This document shows, piece by piece, positions 25,407-39,270 of a stretch of DNA of 64,000 bases; position 1 is the stretch's first letter; each line of letters opens with the position of its first letter. The notes beneath the pieces are model-generated. The model saw only the letters and a program-made list of their open reading frames with translations, did no database searches and was not told where the DNA came from. This stretch comes from Loxodes magnus (lineage: Eukaryota > Ciliophora > Karyorelictea > Loxodida > Loxodidae). The translations under genes and the position numbers were made by a program. The stretch spans positions 1-64,000 of the forward strand of contig CAMPDV010002091.1 in the NCBI GenBank assembly GCA_946699065.1. The letters run 5' to 3'.

Positions 25407-28400
25407 ACATTCCTCTTATGTTTATTCGGTTGCGATCTCCAATGATCAGAAGTTCATTATCTCCGGAAGTTATGACAACTCTATCAAAGTCTGGGATTTC
25501 CAGACTGGAAGTTGTATTCGGACATTAAGTGGACATTCCTCTTATGTTTATTCGGTGGCGATATCAAATGATCAGAAGTTCATTATCTCCGGAAGTGCAG
25601 ATAACTCTATCAAAGTCTGGGATTTCCAGACTGGAAGTTGTACTCGGACATTAAGTGGACATTCCTATGGAGTTATTTCGGTGGCGATCTCCAATGATCA
25701 GAAGTTCATGATCTCCGGAAGTTGAGATAACTCTATCAAAGTCTGGGATTTCCAGACTGGAAGTTGTACTCGGACATTAAGTGGACATTCCTATGGAGTT
25801 AATTCGGTTGCGATCTCCAATGATCAGAAGTTCATTATCTCCGGAAGTTATGACAACTCTATCAAAGTCTGGGATTTCCAGACTGGAAGTTGTATTCGGA
25901 CATTAAGTGGACATTCCTCTGGAGTTTATTCGGTGGCGATCTCCAATGATCAGAAGTTCATGATCTCCGGAAGTGGAGATAACTCTATCAAAGTCTGGGA
26001 TTTCCAGACTGGAAGTTGTATTCGGACATTAAGTGGACATTCCTCTTATGTTTATTCGGTGGCGATCTCCAATGATCAGAAGTTCATTATCTCCGGAAGT
26101 TATGACAACTCTATCAAAGTCTGGGATTTCCAGACTGGAAGTTGTATTCGGACATTAAGTGGACATTCCTCTTATGTTTATTCGGTGGCGATCTCCAATG
26201 ATCAGAAGTTCATTATCTCCGGAAGTGGAGATAACTCTATCAAAGTCTGGGATTTCCAGACTGGAAGTTGTATTCGGACATTAAGTGGACATTCCTCTTA
26301 TGTTTATTCGGTGGCGATCTCCAATGATCAGAAGTTCATTATCTCCGGAAGTTATGACAACTCTATCAAAGTCTGGGATTTCCAGACTGGAAGTTGTACT
26401 CGGACATTAAGTGGACATTCCTCTTATGTTTATTCGGTGGCGATATCAAATGATCAGAAGTTCATGATCTCCGGAAGTTATGACAACTCTATCAAAGTCT
26501 GGGATTTCCAGACTGGAAGTTGTATTCGGACATTAAGTGGACATTCCTCTTATGTTTATTCGGTGGCGATATCAAATGATCAGAAGTTCATTATCTCCGG
26601 AAGTTATGACAACTCTATCAAAGTCTGGGATTTCCAGACTGGAAGTTGTATTCGGACATTAAGTGGACATTCCTCTTAAGTTAATTCGGTGGCGATCTCC
26701 AATGATCAGAAGTTCATTATCTCCGGAAGTAATGATAACTCTATCAAAGTCTGGGATTTCCAGACTGGAAGTTGTATTCGGACATTAAGTGGACATTCCT
26801 ATGGAGTTATTTCGGTGGCGATCTCCAATGATCAGAAGTTCATTATCTCCGGAAGTTATGATAACTCTATCAAAGTCTGGGATTTCCAGACTGGAAGTTG
26901 TATTCGGACATTAAGTGGACATTCCTATGGAGTTAATTCGGTGGCGATCTCCAATGATCAGAAGTTCATGATCTCCGGAAGTTATGACAACTCTATCAAA
27001 GTCTGGGATTTCCAGACTGGAAGTTGTACTCGGACATTAAGTGGACATTCCTCTTATGTTTATTCGGTGGCGATCTCCAATTATCAGAAGTTCATTATCT
27101 CCGGAAGTAATGACAACTCTATCAAAGTCTGAGATTTCCAGACTGGAATTTGTATTCGGACATTAAGTGGACATTCCTCTTAAGTTAATACGGTTGCGAT
27201 ATCAAATGATCAGAAGTTCATTATCTCCGGAAGTTATGACAACTCTATCAAAGTCTGGGATTTCCAGACTGGAAGTTGTATTCGGACATTAAGTGGACAT
27301 TCCTCTTATGTTTATTCGGTGGCGATCTCCAATGATCAGAAGTTCATGATCTCCGGAAATAATGATAAATCTATCAAAGTCTGGGATTTCCAGACTGGAA
27401 GTTGTATTCGGACATTAAGTGGACATTCCTCTGAAGTTAATTCGGTTGTGATATCAAATGATCAGAAGTTCATTATCTCCGGAAGTTATGACAACTCTAT
27501 CAAAGACTGGGATTTCCAGACTGGAAGTTGTATTCGGACATTAAGTGGACATTCCTATGGAGTTATTTCGGTTGCGATCTCCAATGATCAGAAGTTCATT
27601 ATCTCCGGAAGTTATGACAACTCTATCAAAGTCTGGGATTTCCAGACTGGAAGTTGTATTCGGACATTAAGTGGACATTCCTCTGAAGTTAATTCGGTTG
27701 CGATCTCCAATGATCAGAAGTTCATTATCTCCGGAAGTAATGACAACTCTATCAAAGTCTGAGATTTCCAGACTGGAAGTTGTATTCGGACATTAAGTGG
27801 ACATTCCTCTTAAGTTAATTCGGTGGCGATCTCCAATGATCAGAAGTTCATTATCTCCGGAAGTTGAGATAACTCTATCAAAGTCTGGGATTTCCAGACT
27901 GGAAGTTGTACTCGGACATTAAGTGGACATTCCTATGTAGTTTATTCGGTGGCGATCTCCAATGATCAGAAGTTCATTATCTCCGGAAGTGGAGATAACT
28001 CTATCAAAGTCTGGGATTTCCAGACTGGAAGTTGTATTCGGACATTAAGTGGACATTCCTCTTGAGTTTATTCGGTTGCGATCTCCAATGATCAGAAGTT
28101 CATTATCTCCGGAAGTGGAGATAACTCTATCAAAGTCTGGGATTTCCAGACTGGAAGTTGTATTCGGACATTAAGTGGACATTCCTATGGAGTTATTTCG
28201 GTGGCGATATCAAATGATCAGAAGTTCATTATCTCCGGAAGTTATGACAACTCTATCAAAGTCTGGGATTTCCAGACTGGAAGTTGTATTCGGACATTAA
28301 GTGGACATTCCTATGGAGTTAATTCGGTGGCGATCTCCAATGATCAGAAGTTCATTATCTCCGGAAGTGATGATAACTCTATCAAAGTCTGGGATTTCCA

Positions 28401-29504
28401 GACTGGAAGTTGTACTCGGACATTAAGTGGACATTCCTCTTTAGTTTATTCGGTTGCGATATCAAATGATCAGAAGTTCATTATCTCCGGAAGTGGAGAT
28501 AACTCTATCAAAGTCTGGGATTTCCAGACTGGAAGTTGTACTCGGACATTAAGTGGACATTCCTCTTATGTTTATTCGGTTGCGATATCAAATGATCAGA
28601 AGTTCATTATCTCCGGAAGTTGAGATAACTCTATCAAAGTCTGGGATTTCCAGACTGGAAGTTGTACTCGGACATTAAGTGGACATTCCTCTGGAGTTTA
28701 TTCGGTTGCGATCTCCAATGATCAGAAGTTCATTATCTCCGGAAGTAATGATAACTCTATCAAAGTCTGGGATTTCCAGACTGGAAGTTGTATTCGGACA
28801 TTAAGTGGACATTCCTATGGAGTTATTTCGGTGGCGATATCAAATGATCAGAAGTTCATTATCTCCGGAAGTTATGACAACTCTATCAAAGTCTGGGATT
28901 TCCAGACTGGAAGTTGTATTCGGACATTAAGTGGACATTCCTCTTATGTTTATTCGGTGGCGATCTCCAATGATCAGAAGTTCATTATCTCCGGAAGTGA
29001 TGATAACTCTATCAAAGTCTGGGATTTCCAGACTGGAAGTTGTATTCGGACATTAAGTGGACATTCCTCTTGAGTTTATTCGGTTGCGATCTCCAATGAT
29101 CAGAAGTTCATTATCTCCGGAAGTGATGATAACTCTATCAAAGTCTGGGATTTCCAGACTGGAAGTTGTATTCGGACATTAAGTGGACATTCCTATGGAG
29201 TTAATTCGGTGGCGATCTCCAATGATCAGAAGTTCATGATCTCCGGAAGTTATGACAACTCTATCAAAGTCTGGGATTTCCAGACTGGAAGTTGTACTCG
29301 GACATTAAGTGGACATTCTTCTTATGTTTATTCGGTGGCGATATCAAATGATCAGAAGTTCATTATCTCCGGAAGTGATGATAACTCTATCAAAGTCTGG
29401 GATTTCCAGACTGGAAGTTGTACTCGAACATTAAGTGGACATTCCTCTTGTGTTAATTCGGTGGCGATCTCCAATGATCAGAAGTTCATTTTCTCCGGAA
29501 GTGA

Positions 29505-31587
29505 TGATAACTCTATCAAAGTCTGGGATTTCCAGACTGGAAGTTGTATTCGGACATTAAGTGGACATTCCTATGGAGTTAATTCGGTGGCGATCTCCAA
29601 TGATCAGAAGTTCATGATCTCCGGAAGTTGAGATAACTCTATCAAAGTCTGGGATTTCCAGACTGGAAGTTGTACTCGGACATTAAGTGGACATTCCTCT
29701 TTAGTTTATTCGGTTGCGATATCAAATGATCAGAAGTTCATTATCTCCGGAAGTGGAGATAACTCTATCAAAGTCTGGGATTTCCAGACTGGAAGTTGTA
29801 CTCGGACATTAAGTGGACATTCCTCTTAAGTTATTTCGGTTGCGATATCAAATGATCAGAAGTTCATTATCTCCGGAAGTAATGATAACTCTATCAAAGT
29901 CTGGGATTTCCAGACTGGAAGTTGTACTCGGACATTAAGTGGACATTCCTCTGGAGTTTATTCGGTTGCGATCTCCAATGATCAGAAGTTCATTATCTCC
30001 GGAAGTAATGATAACTCTATCAAAGTCTGGGATTTCCAGACTGGAAGTTGTATTCGGACATTAAGTGGACATTCCTATGGAGTTATTTCGGTGGCGATAT
30101 CAAATGATCAGAAGTTCATTATCTCCGGAAGTTATGACAACTCTATCAAAGTCTGGGATTTCCAGACTGGAAGTTGTATTCGGACATTAAGTGGACATTC
30201 CTATGGAGTTATTTCGGTTGCGATCTCCAATGATCAGAAGTTCATTATCTCCGGAAGTGCAGATAACTCTATCAAAGTCTGGGATTTCCAGACTGGAAGT
30301 TGTATTCGGACATTAAGTGGACATTCCTATGGAGTTATTTCGGTTGCGATCTCCAATGATCAGAAGTTCATTATCTCCGGAAGTAATGATAACTCTATCA
30401 AAGTCTGGGATTTCCAGACTGGAAGTTGTATTCGGACATTAAGTGGACATTCCTATGGAGTTATTTCGGTGGCGATATCAAATGATCAGAAGTTCATTAT
30501 CTCCGGAAGTTATGACAACTCTATCAAAGTCTGGGATTTCCAGACTGGAAGTTGTATTCGGACATTAAGTGGACATTCCTATGGAGTTATTTCGGTTGCG
30601 ATCTCCAATGATCAGAAGTTCATTATCTCCGGAAGTGCAGATAACTCTATCAAAGTCTGGGATTTCCAGACTGGAAGTTGTATTCGGACATTAAGTGGAC
30701 ATTCCTATGGAGTTATTTCGGTGGCGATCTCCAATGATCAGAAGTTCATTATCTCCGGAAGTTATGACAACTCTATCAAAGTCTGGGATTTCCAGACTGG
30801 AAGTTGTATTCGGACATTAAGTGGACATTCCTATGGAGTTAATTCGGTGGCGATCTCCAATGATCAGAAGTTCATGATCTCCGGAAGTTATGACAACTCT
30901 ATCAAAGTCTGGGATTTCCAGACTGGAAGTTGTACTCGGACATTAAGTGGACATTCCTCTTATGTTTATTCGGTGGCGATATCAAATGATCAGAAGTTCA
31001 TGATCTCCGGAAGTGCAGATAACTCTATCAAAGTCTGGGATTTCCAGACTGGAAGTTGTACTCGGACATTAAGTGGACATTCCTATGGAGTTAATTCGGT
31101 GGCGATCTCCAATGATCAGAAGTTCATTATCTCCGGAAGTAATGATAACTCTATCAAAGTCTGGGATTTCCAGACTGGAAGTTGTATTCGGACATTAAGT
31201 GGACATTCCTCTTAAGTTAATTCGGTGGCGATCTCCAATGATCAGAAGTTCATGATCTCCGGAAGTTATGAAAACTCTATCAAAGTCTGGGATTTCCAGA
31301 CTGGAAGTTGTATTCGGACATTAAGTGGACATTCCTATGGAGTTAATTCGGTGGCGATCTCCAATGATCAGAAGTTCATGATCTCCGGAAGTTATGACAA
31401 CTCTATCAAAGTCTGGGATTTCCAGACTGGAAGTTGTACTCGGACATTAAGTGGACATTCCTCTTATGTTTATTCGGTGGCGATATCAAATGATCAGAAG
31501 TTCATGATCTCCGGAAGTGCAGATAACTCTATCAAAGTCTGGGATTTCCAGACTGGAAGTTGTACTCGGACATTAAGTGGACATTCC
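29505..31587 (+). repeat. Large higher-order block, copy 1 (about 16.5 units)
   Basis: 29505-30974 matches 31773-33242 (offset 2268 bp), and 30769-31587 matches 33415-34233 (offset 2646 bp). The two offsets differ by 378 bp, three units, so copy 2 carries a three-unit insertion. The copy is marked by the Glu16 unit near 31269 and ends at a CAT GGA ATT variant (HSHGIN). Confidence 0.85.
30091..31215 (+). CDS. Open WD40 segment (9 units, 374 codons), Gly39-Ile41 rich
   Basis: Nine blades with residue 15 reading Y A N Y A Y Y A N. The first five have the SYGVIS form, the sixth SYGVNS, the seventh SSYVYS and the eighth SYGVNS; it ends at TAA39. The internal Y A N / Y A pattern suggests a three-unit sub-block. 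It is the first copy of a stretch that recurs 2268 bp downstream (32359). Confidence 0.35.
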   Translation: MAISNDQKFIISGSYDNSIKVWDFQTGSCIRTLSGHSYGVISVAISNDQKFIISGSADNSIKVWDFQTGSCIRTLSGHSYGVISVAISNDQKFIISGSNDNSIKVWDFQTGSCIRTLSGHSYGVISVAISNDQKFIISGSYDNSIKVWDFQTGSCIRTLSGHSYGVISVAISNDQKFIISGSADNSIKVWDFQTGSCIRTLSGHSYGVISVAISNDQKFIISGSYDNSIKVWDFQTGSCIRTLSGHSYGVNSVAISNDQKFMISGSYDNSIKVWDFQTGSCTRTLSGHSSYVYSVAISNDQKFMISGSADNSIKVWDFQTGSCTRTLSGHSYGVNSVAISNDQKFIISGSNDNSIKVWDFQTGSCIRTLSGHSS

Positions 31588-31772
31588 CATGGAATTAATT
31601 CGGTGGCGATCTCCAATGATCAGAAGTTCATGATCTCCGGAAGTTGAGATAACTCTATCAAAGTCTGGGATTTCCAGACTGGAAGTTGTACTCGGACATT
31701 AAGTGGACATTCCTCTTTAGTTTATTCGGTTGCGATATCAAATGATCAGAAGTTCATTATCTCCGGAAGTGG

Positions 31773-34233
31773 AGATAACTCTATCAAAGTCTGGGATTTC
31801 CAGACTGGAAGTTGTATTCGGACATTAAGTGGACATTCCTATGGAGTTAATTCGGTGGCGATCTCCAATGATCAGAAGTTCATGATCTCCGGAAGTTGAG
31901 ATAACTCTATCAAAGTCTGGGATTTCCAGACTGGAAGTTGTACTCGGACATTAAGTGGACATTCCTCTTTAGTTTATTCGGTTGCGATATCAAATGATCA
32001 GAAGTTCATTATCTCCGGAAGTGGAGATAACTCTATCAAAGTCTGGGATTTCCAGACTGGAAGTTGTACTCGGACATTAAGTGGACATTCCTCTTAAGTT
32101 ATTTCGGTTGCGATATCAAATGATCAGAAGTTCATTATCTCCGGAAGTAATGATAACTCTATCAAAGTCTGGGATTTCCAGACTGGAAGTTGTACTCGGA
32201 CATTAAGTGGACATTCCTCTGGAGTTTATTCGGTTGCGATCTCCAATGATCAGAAGTTCATTATCTCCGGAAGTAATGATAACTCTATCAAAGTCTGGGA
32301 TTTCCAGACTGGAAGTTGTATTCGGACATTAAGTGGACATTCCTATGGAGTTATTTCGGTGGCGATATCAAATGATCAGAAGTTCATTATCTCCGGAAGT
32401 TATGACAACTCTATCAAAGTCTGGGATTTCCAGACTGGAAGTTGTATTCGGACATTAAGTGGACATTCCTATGGAGTTATTTCGGTTGCGATCTCCAATG
32501 ATCAGAAGTTCATTATCTCCGGAAGTGCAGATAACTCTATCAAAGTCTGGGATTTCCAGACTGGAAGTTGTATTCGGACATTAAGTGGACATTCCTATGG
32601 AGTTATTTCGGTTGCGATCTCCAATGATCAGAAGTTCATTATCTCCGGAAGTAATGATAACTCTATCAAAGTCTGGGATTTCCAGACTGGAAGTTGTATT
32701 CGGACATTAAGTGGACATTCCTATGGAGTTATTTCGGTGGCGATATCAAATGATCAGAAGTTCATTATCTCCGGAAGTTATGACAACTCTATCAAAGTCT
32801 GGGATTTCCAGACTGGAAGTTGTATTCGGACATTAAGTGGACATTCCTATGGAGTTATTTCGGTTGCGATCTCCAATGATCAGAAGTTCATTATCTCCGG
32901 AAGTGCAGATAACTCTATCAAAGTCTGGGATTTCCAGACTGGAAGTTGTATTCGGACATTAAGTGGACATTCCTATGGAGTTATTTCGGTGGCGATCTCC
33001 AATGATCAGAAGTTCATTATCTCCGGAAGTTATGACAACTCTATCAAAGTCTGGGATTTCCAGACTGGAAGTTGTATTCGGACATTAAGTGGACATTCCT
33101 ATGGAGTTAATTCGGTGGCGATCTCCAATGATCAGAAGTTCATGATCTCCGGAAGTTATGACAACTCTATCAAAGTCTGGGATTTCCAGACTGGAAGTTG
33201 TACTCGGACATTAAGTGGACATTCCTCTTATGTTTATTCGGTTGTGATCTCCAATGATCAGAAGTTCATTATCTCCGGAAGTTATGACAACTCTATCAAA
33301 GACTGGGATTTCCAGACTGGAAGTTGTATTCGGACATTAAGTGGACATTCCTCTTATGTTTATTCGGTGGCGATCTCCAATGATCAGAAGTTCATGATCT
33401 CCGGAAGTTGAGATAACTCTATCAAAGTCTGGGATTTCCAGACTGGAAGTTGTATTCGGACATTAAGTGGACATTCCTATGGAGTTAATTCGGTGGCGAT
33501 CTCCAATGATCAGAAGTTCATGATCTCCGGAAGTTATGACAACTCTATCAAAGTCTGGGATTTCCAGACTGGAAGTTGTACTCGGACATTAAGTGGACAT
33601 TCCTCTTATGTTTATTCGGTGGCGATATCAAATGATCAGAAGTTCATGATCTCCGGAAGTGCAGATAACTCTATCAAAGTCTGGGATTTCCAGACTGGAA
33701 GTTGTACTCGGACATTAAGTGGACATTCCTATGGAGTTAATTCGGTGGCGATCTCCAATGATCAGAAGTTCATTATCTCCGGAAGTAATGATAACTCTAT
33801 CAAAGTCTGGGATTTCCAGACTGGAAGTTGTATTCGGACATTAAGTGGACATTCCTCTTAAGTTAATTCGGTGGCGATCTCCAATGATCAGAAGTTCATG
33901 ATCTCCGGAAGTTATGAAAACTCTATCAAAGTCTGGGATTTCCAGACTGGAAGTTGTATTCGGACATTAAGTGGACATTCCTATGGAGTTAATTCGGTGG
34001 CGATCTCCAATGATCAGAAGTTCATGATCTCCGGAAGTTATGACAACTCTATCAAAGTCTGGGATTTCCAGACTGGAAGTTGTACTCGGACATTAAGTGG
34101 ACATTCCTCTTATGTTTATTCGGTGGCGATATCAAATGATCAGAAGTTCATGATCTCCGGAAGTGCAGATAACTCTATCAAAGTCTGGGATTTCCAGACT
34201 GGAAGTTGTACTCGGACATTAAGTGGACATTCC
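31773..34233 (+). repeat. Large higher-order block, copy 2, with a 3-unit insertion
   Basis: Second copy of 29505-31587, lying almost directly after it. The extra three units around 33243-33414 bring in Val2, Asp21 and a TGA15. The same Val2/Asp21 pair of units is found near 35137-35200, a likely source or sister of the insert. Confidence 0.85.
32359..33411 (+). CDS. Open WD40 segment (8 units plus 14 codons, 350 codons)
   Basis: Residue 15 reads Y A N Y A Y Y Y and then TGA. The first seven units match those at 30091; divergence begins at 33243, where this copy has Val for Ala2 and then Asp for Val21. The remainder belongs to a three-unit insertion relative to the first copy, after which the similarity resumes. 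The closing TGA15 lies inside that inserted part. Confidence 0.35.
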   Translation: MAISNDQKFIISGSYDNSIKVWDFQTGSCIRTLSGHSYGVISVAISNDQKFIISGSADNSIKVWDFQTGSCIRTLSGHSYGVISVAISNDQKFIISGSNDNSIKVWDFQTGSCIRTLSGHSYGVISVAISNDQKFIISGSYDNSIKVWDFQTGSCIRTLSGHSYGVISVAISNDQKFIISGSADNSIKVWDFQTGSCIRTLSGHSYGVISVAISNDQKFIISGSYDNSIKVWDFQTGSCIRTLSGHSYGVNSVAISNDQKFMISGSYDNSIKVWDFQTGSCTRTLSGHSSYVYSVVISNDQKFIISGSYDNSIKDWDFQTGSCIRTLSGHSSYVYSVAISNDQKFMISGS

Positions 34234-34875
34234 TCTTATGTTTATTCGGTGGCGATCTCCAATTATCAGAAGTTCATTATCTCCGGAAGTTATGACAACT
34301 CTATCAAAGTCTGGGATTTCCAGACTGGAAGTTGTATTCGGACATTAAGTGGACATTCCTATGGAGTTAATTCGGTTGCGATCTCCAATTATCAGAAGTT
34401 CATTATCTCCGGAAGTTATGACAACTCTATCAAAATCTGGGATTTCCAGACTGGAAGTTGTATTCGGACATTAAGTGGACATTCCTCTGGAGTTTATTCG
34501 GTGGCGATCTCCAATGATCAGAAGTTCATTATCTCCGGAAGTAGAGATAACTCTATCAAAGTCTGGGATTTCCAGACTGGAAGTTGTATTCGGACATTAA
34601 GTGGACATTCCTCTTAAGTTAATTCGGTGGCGATCTCCAATGATCAGAAGTTCATTATCTCCGGAAGTAGAGATAACTCTATCAAAGTCTGGGATTTCCA
34701 GACTGGAAGTTGTATTCGGACATTAAGTGGACATTCCTCTTATGTTTATTCGGTGGCGATATCAAATGATCAGAAGTTCATTATCTCCGGAAGTTATGAC
34801 AACTCTATCAAAGTCTGGGATTTCCAGACTGGAAGTTGTATTCGGACATTAAGTGGACATTCCTATGGAGTTATT

Positions 34876-34878
34876 TAG
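34876..34878 (+). other. Only in-frame TAG in the phase-locked array (residue 42)
   Basis: TCG (Ser42) is changed to TAG in a SYGVIS unit. It is the single amber codon I found in frame +1 and sits at a site that is otherwise almost always Ser, unlike the other stops, which sit at variable sites or at the Trp codon. The next unit carries the left-end Cys12/Lys17 form, so a junction between subfamilies lies here. Confidence 0.8.
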
Positions 34879-37632
34879 GTGGCGATCTCCAATGATCAGA
34901 AGTTCATTATCTGCGGAAGTAGAGATAAATCTATCAAAGTCTGGGATTTCCAGACTGGAAGTTGTATTCGGACATTAAGTGGACATTCCTATGGAGTTAA
35001 TTCGGTGGCGATCTCCAATGATCAGAAGTTCATGATCTCCGGAAGTTATGACAACTCTATCAAAGTCTGGGATTTCCAGACTGGAAGTTGTACTCGGACA
35101 TTAAGTGGACATTCCTCTTATGTTTATTCGGTTGTGATCTCCAATGATCAGAAGTTCATTATCTCCGGAAGTTATGACAACTCTATCAAAGACTGGGATT
35201 TCCAGACTGGAAGTTGTATTCGGACATTAAGTGGACATTCCTCTTAAGTTAATTCGGTTGCGATATCAAATGATCAGAAGTTCATGATCTCCGGAAGTGC
35301 AGATAACTCTATCAAAGTCTGGGATTTCCAGACTGGAAGTTGTACTCGGACATTAAGTGGACATTCCTCTTATGTTTATTCGGTGGCGATATCAAATGAT
35401 CAGAAGTTCATGATCTCCGGAAGTGCAGATAACTCTATCAAAGTCTGGGATTTCCAGACTGGAAGTTGTACTCGGACATTAAGTGGACATTCCTATGGAG
35501 TTAATTCGGTTGCGATATCAAATGATCAGAAGTTCATTATCTCCGGAAGTAGAGATAACTCTATCAAAGTCTGGGATTTCCAGACTGGAAGTTGTATTCG
35601 GACATTAAGTGGACATTCTTCTTAAGTTAATTCGGTGGCGATCTCCAATGATCAGAAGTTCATTATCTCCGGAAGTAATGATAACTCTATCAAAGTCTGG
35701 GATTTCCAGACTGGAAGTTGTACTCGGACATTAAGTGGACATTCCTATGGAGTTATTTCGGTGGCGATATCAAATGATCAGAAGTTCATTATCTCCGGAA
35801 GTTATGACAACTCTATCAAAGTCTGGGATTTCCAGACTGGAAGTTGTATTCGGACATTAAGTGGACATTCCTCTTAAGTTAATTCGGTGGCGATATCAAA
35901 TGATCAGAAGTTCATGATCTCCGGAAGTGCAGATAACTCTATCAAAGTCTGGGATTTCCAGACTGGAAGTTGTATTCGGACATTAAGTGGACATTCCTCT
36001 TAAGTTAATTCGGTTGCGATATCAAATGATCAGAAGTTCATGATCTCCGGAAGTGCAGATAACTCTATCAAAGTCTGGGATTTCCAGACTGGAAGTTGTA
36101 CTCGGACATTAAGTGGACATTCCTCTTTAGTTTATTCGGTTGCGATCTCCAATGATCAGAAGTTCATTATCTCCGGAAGTTATGACAACTCTATCAAAGT
36201 CTGGGATTTCCAGACTGGAAGTTGTACTCGGACATTAAGTGGACATTCCTCTTTAGTTTATTCGGTTGCGATCTCCAATTATCAGAAGTTCATTATCTCC
36301 GGAAGTTATGATAACTCTATCAAAGTCTGGGATTTCCAGACTGGAAGTTGTATTCGGACATTAAGTGGACATTCCTCTTATGTTTATTCGGTGGCGATCT
36401 CCAATGATCAGAAGTTCATTATCTCCGGAAGTTATGACAACTCTATCAAAGTCTGGGATTTCCAGACTGGAAGTTGTATTCGGACATTAAGTGGACATTC
36501 CTCTTATGTTTATTCGGTGGCGATATCAAATGATCAGAAGTTCATTATCTCCGGAAGTTATGACAACTCTATCAAAGTCTGGGATTTCCAGACTGGAAGT
36601 TGTATTCGGACATTAAGTGGACATTCCTCTGAAGTTAATTCGGTTGCGATCTCCAATTATCAGAAGTTCATTATCTCCGGAAGTAATGACAACTCTATCA
36701 AAGTCTGAGATTTCCAGACTGGAAGTTGTATTCGGACATTAAGTGGACATTCCTCTTATGTTTATTCGGTGGCGATATCAAATGATCAGAAGTTCATTAT
36801 CTCCGGAAGTTATGACAACTCTATCAAAGTCTGGGATTTCCAGACTGGAAGTTGTACTCGGACATTAAGTGGACATTCCTCTTATGTTTATTCGGTTGTG
36901 ATCTCCAATGATCAGAAGTTCATTATCTCCGGAAGTAGAGATAACTCTATCAAAGTCTGGGATTTCCAGACTGGAAGTTGTATTCGGACATTAAGTGGAC
37001 ATTCCTATGGAGTTTATTCGGTGGCGATCTCCAATGATCAGAAGTTCATTATCTCCGGAAGTAATGATAACTCTATCAAAGACTGGGATTTCCAGACTGG
37101 AAGTTGTATTCGGACATTAAGTGGACATTCCTCTTAAGTTAATTCGGTTGCGATATCAAATGATCAGAAGTTCATGATCTCCGGAAGTGCAGATAACTCT
37201 ATCAAAGTCTGGGATTTCCAGACTGGAAGTTGTACTCGGACATTAAGTGGACATTCCTCTGGAGTTTATTCGGTGGCGATCTCCAATGATCAGAAGTTCA
37301 TGATCTCCGGAAGTTATGAAAACTCTATCAAAGTCTGGGATTTCCAGACTGGAAGTTGTACTCGGACATTAAGTGGACATTCTTCTTATGTTTATTCGGT
37401 GGCGATATCAAATGATCAGAAGTTCATGATCTCCGGAAGTGCAGATAACTCTATCAAAGTCTGGGATTTCCAGACTGGAAGTTGTACTCGGACATTAAGT
37501 GGACATTCCTATGGAGTTAATTCGGTGGCGATCTCCAATGATCAGAAGTTCATTATCTCCGGAAGTAATGATAACTCTATCAAAGTCTGGGATTTCCAGA
37601 CTGGAAGTTGTATTCGGACATTAAGTGGACAT

Positions 37633-38322
37633 TCCTCTGAAGTTAATTCGGTTGCGATCTCCAATTATCAGAAGTTCATTATCTCCGGAAGTAATGACAA
37701 CTCTATCAAAGTCTGAGATTTCCAGACTGGAAGTTGTATTCGGACATTAAGTGGACATTCCTCTTATGTTTATTCGGTGGCGATATCAAATGATCAGAAG
37801 TTCATGATCTCCGGAAGTTATGACAACTCTATCAAAGTCTGGGATTTCCAGACTGGAAGTTGTATTCGGACATTAAGTGGACATTCCTCTTAAGTTAATT
37901 CGGTGGCGATCTCCAATGATCAGAAGTTCATGATCTCCGGAAGTAGAGATAACTCTATCAAAGTCTGGGATTTCCAGACTGGAAGTTGTATTCGGACATT
38001 AAGTGGACATTCCTCTTAAGTTAATTCGGTTGCGATATCAAATGATCAGAAGTTCATTATCTCCGGAAGTAGAGATAACTCTATCAAAGTCTGGGATTTC
38101 CAGACTGGAAGTTGTATTCGGACATTAAGTGGACATTCCTATGGAGTTAATTCGGTGGCGATCTCCAATGATCAGAAGTTCATTATCTCCGGAAGTTATG
38201 ATAACTCTATCAAAGTCTGGGATTTCCTGACTGGAAGTTGTATTCGGACATTAAGTGGACATTCCTCTTATGTTTATTCGGTGGCGATCTCCAATGATCA
38301 GAAGTTCATTATCTCCGGAAGT
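37633..38322 (+). repeat. 1638-bp-offset duplication, copy 1
   Basis: Matches 39271-39960 at 13 units. Both contain the TGA at residue 22, two TAA39 stops and the unique Leu for Gln25 change (gatttcctga at 38221 and 39859). One difference is seen inside (TAT GAT here, TAT GAC in copy 2). The upstream parts correspond at 11 units, so two units were gained or lost between the copies. Confidence 0.8.
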
Positions 38323-39270
38323 AGAGATAACTCTATCAAAGTCTGGGATTTCCAGACTGGAAGTTGTATTCGGACATTAAGTGGACATTCCTCTTATGTT
38401 TATTCGGTTGCGATATCAAATGATCAGAAGTTCATTATCTCCGGAAGTAGAGATAACTCTATCAAAGACTGGGATTTCCAGACTGGAAGTTGTATTCGGA
38501 CATTAAGTGGACATTCCTCTTAAGTTAATTCGGTTGCGATATCAAATGATCAGAAGTTCATGATCTCCGGAAGTGGAGATAACTCTATCAAAGTCTGGGA
38601 TTTCCAGACTGGAAGTTGTACTCGGACATTAAGTGGACATTCCTCTGGAGTTTATTCGGTGGCGATCTCCAATGATCAGAAGTTCATGATCTCCGGAAGT
38701 TATGAAAACTCTATCAAAGTCTGGGATTTCCAGACTGGAAGTTGTATTCGGACATTAAGTGGACATTCCTATGGAGTTAATTCGGTGGCGATCTCCAATG
38801 ATCAGAAGTTCATGATCTCCGGAAGTTATGACAACTCTATCAAAGTCTGGGATTTCCAGACTGGAAGTTGTACTCGGACATTAAGTGGACATTCTTCTTA
38901 TGTTTATTCGGTGGCGATATCAAATGATCAGAAGTTCATTATCTCCGGAAGTGCAGATAACTCTATCAAAGTCTGGGATTTCCAGACTGGAAGTTGTACT
39001 CGGACATTAAGTGGACATTCCTATGGAGTTTATTCGGTGGCGATCTCCAATGATCAGAAGTTCATTATCTCCGGAAGTAATGATAACTCTATCAAAGTCT
39101 GGGATTTCCAGACTGGAAGTTGTATTCGGACATTAAGTGGACATTCCTATGGAGTTAATTCGGTTGCGATATCAAATGATCAGAAGTTCATTATCTCCGG
39201 AAGTAGAGATAACTCTATCAAAGTCTGGGATTTCCAGACTGGAAGTTGTACTCGGACATTAAGTGGACAT

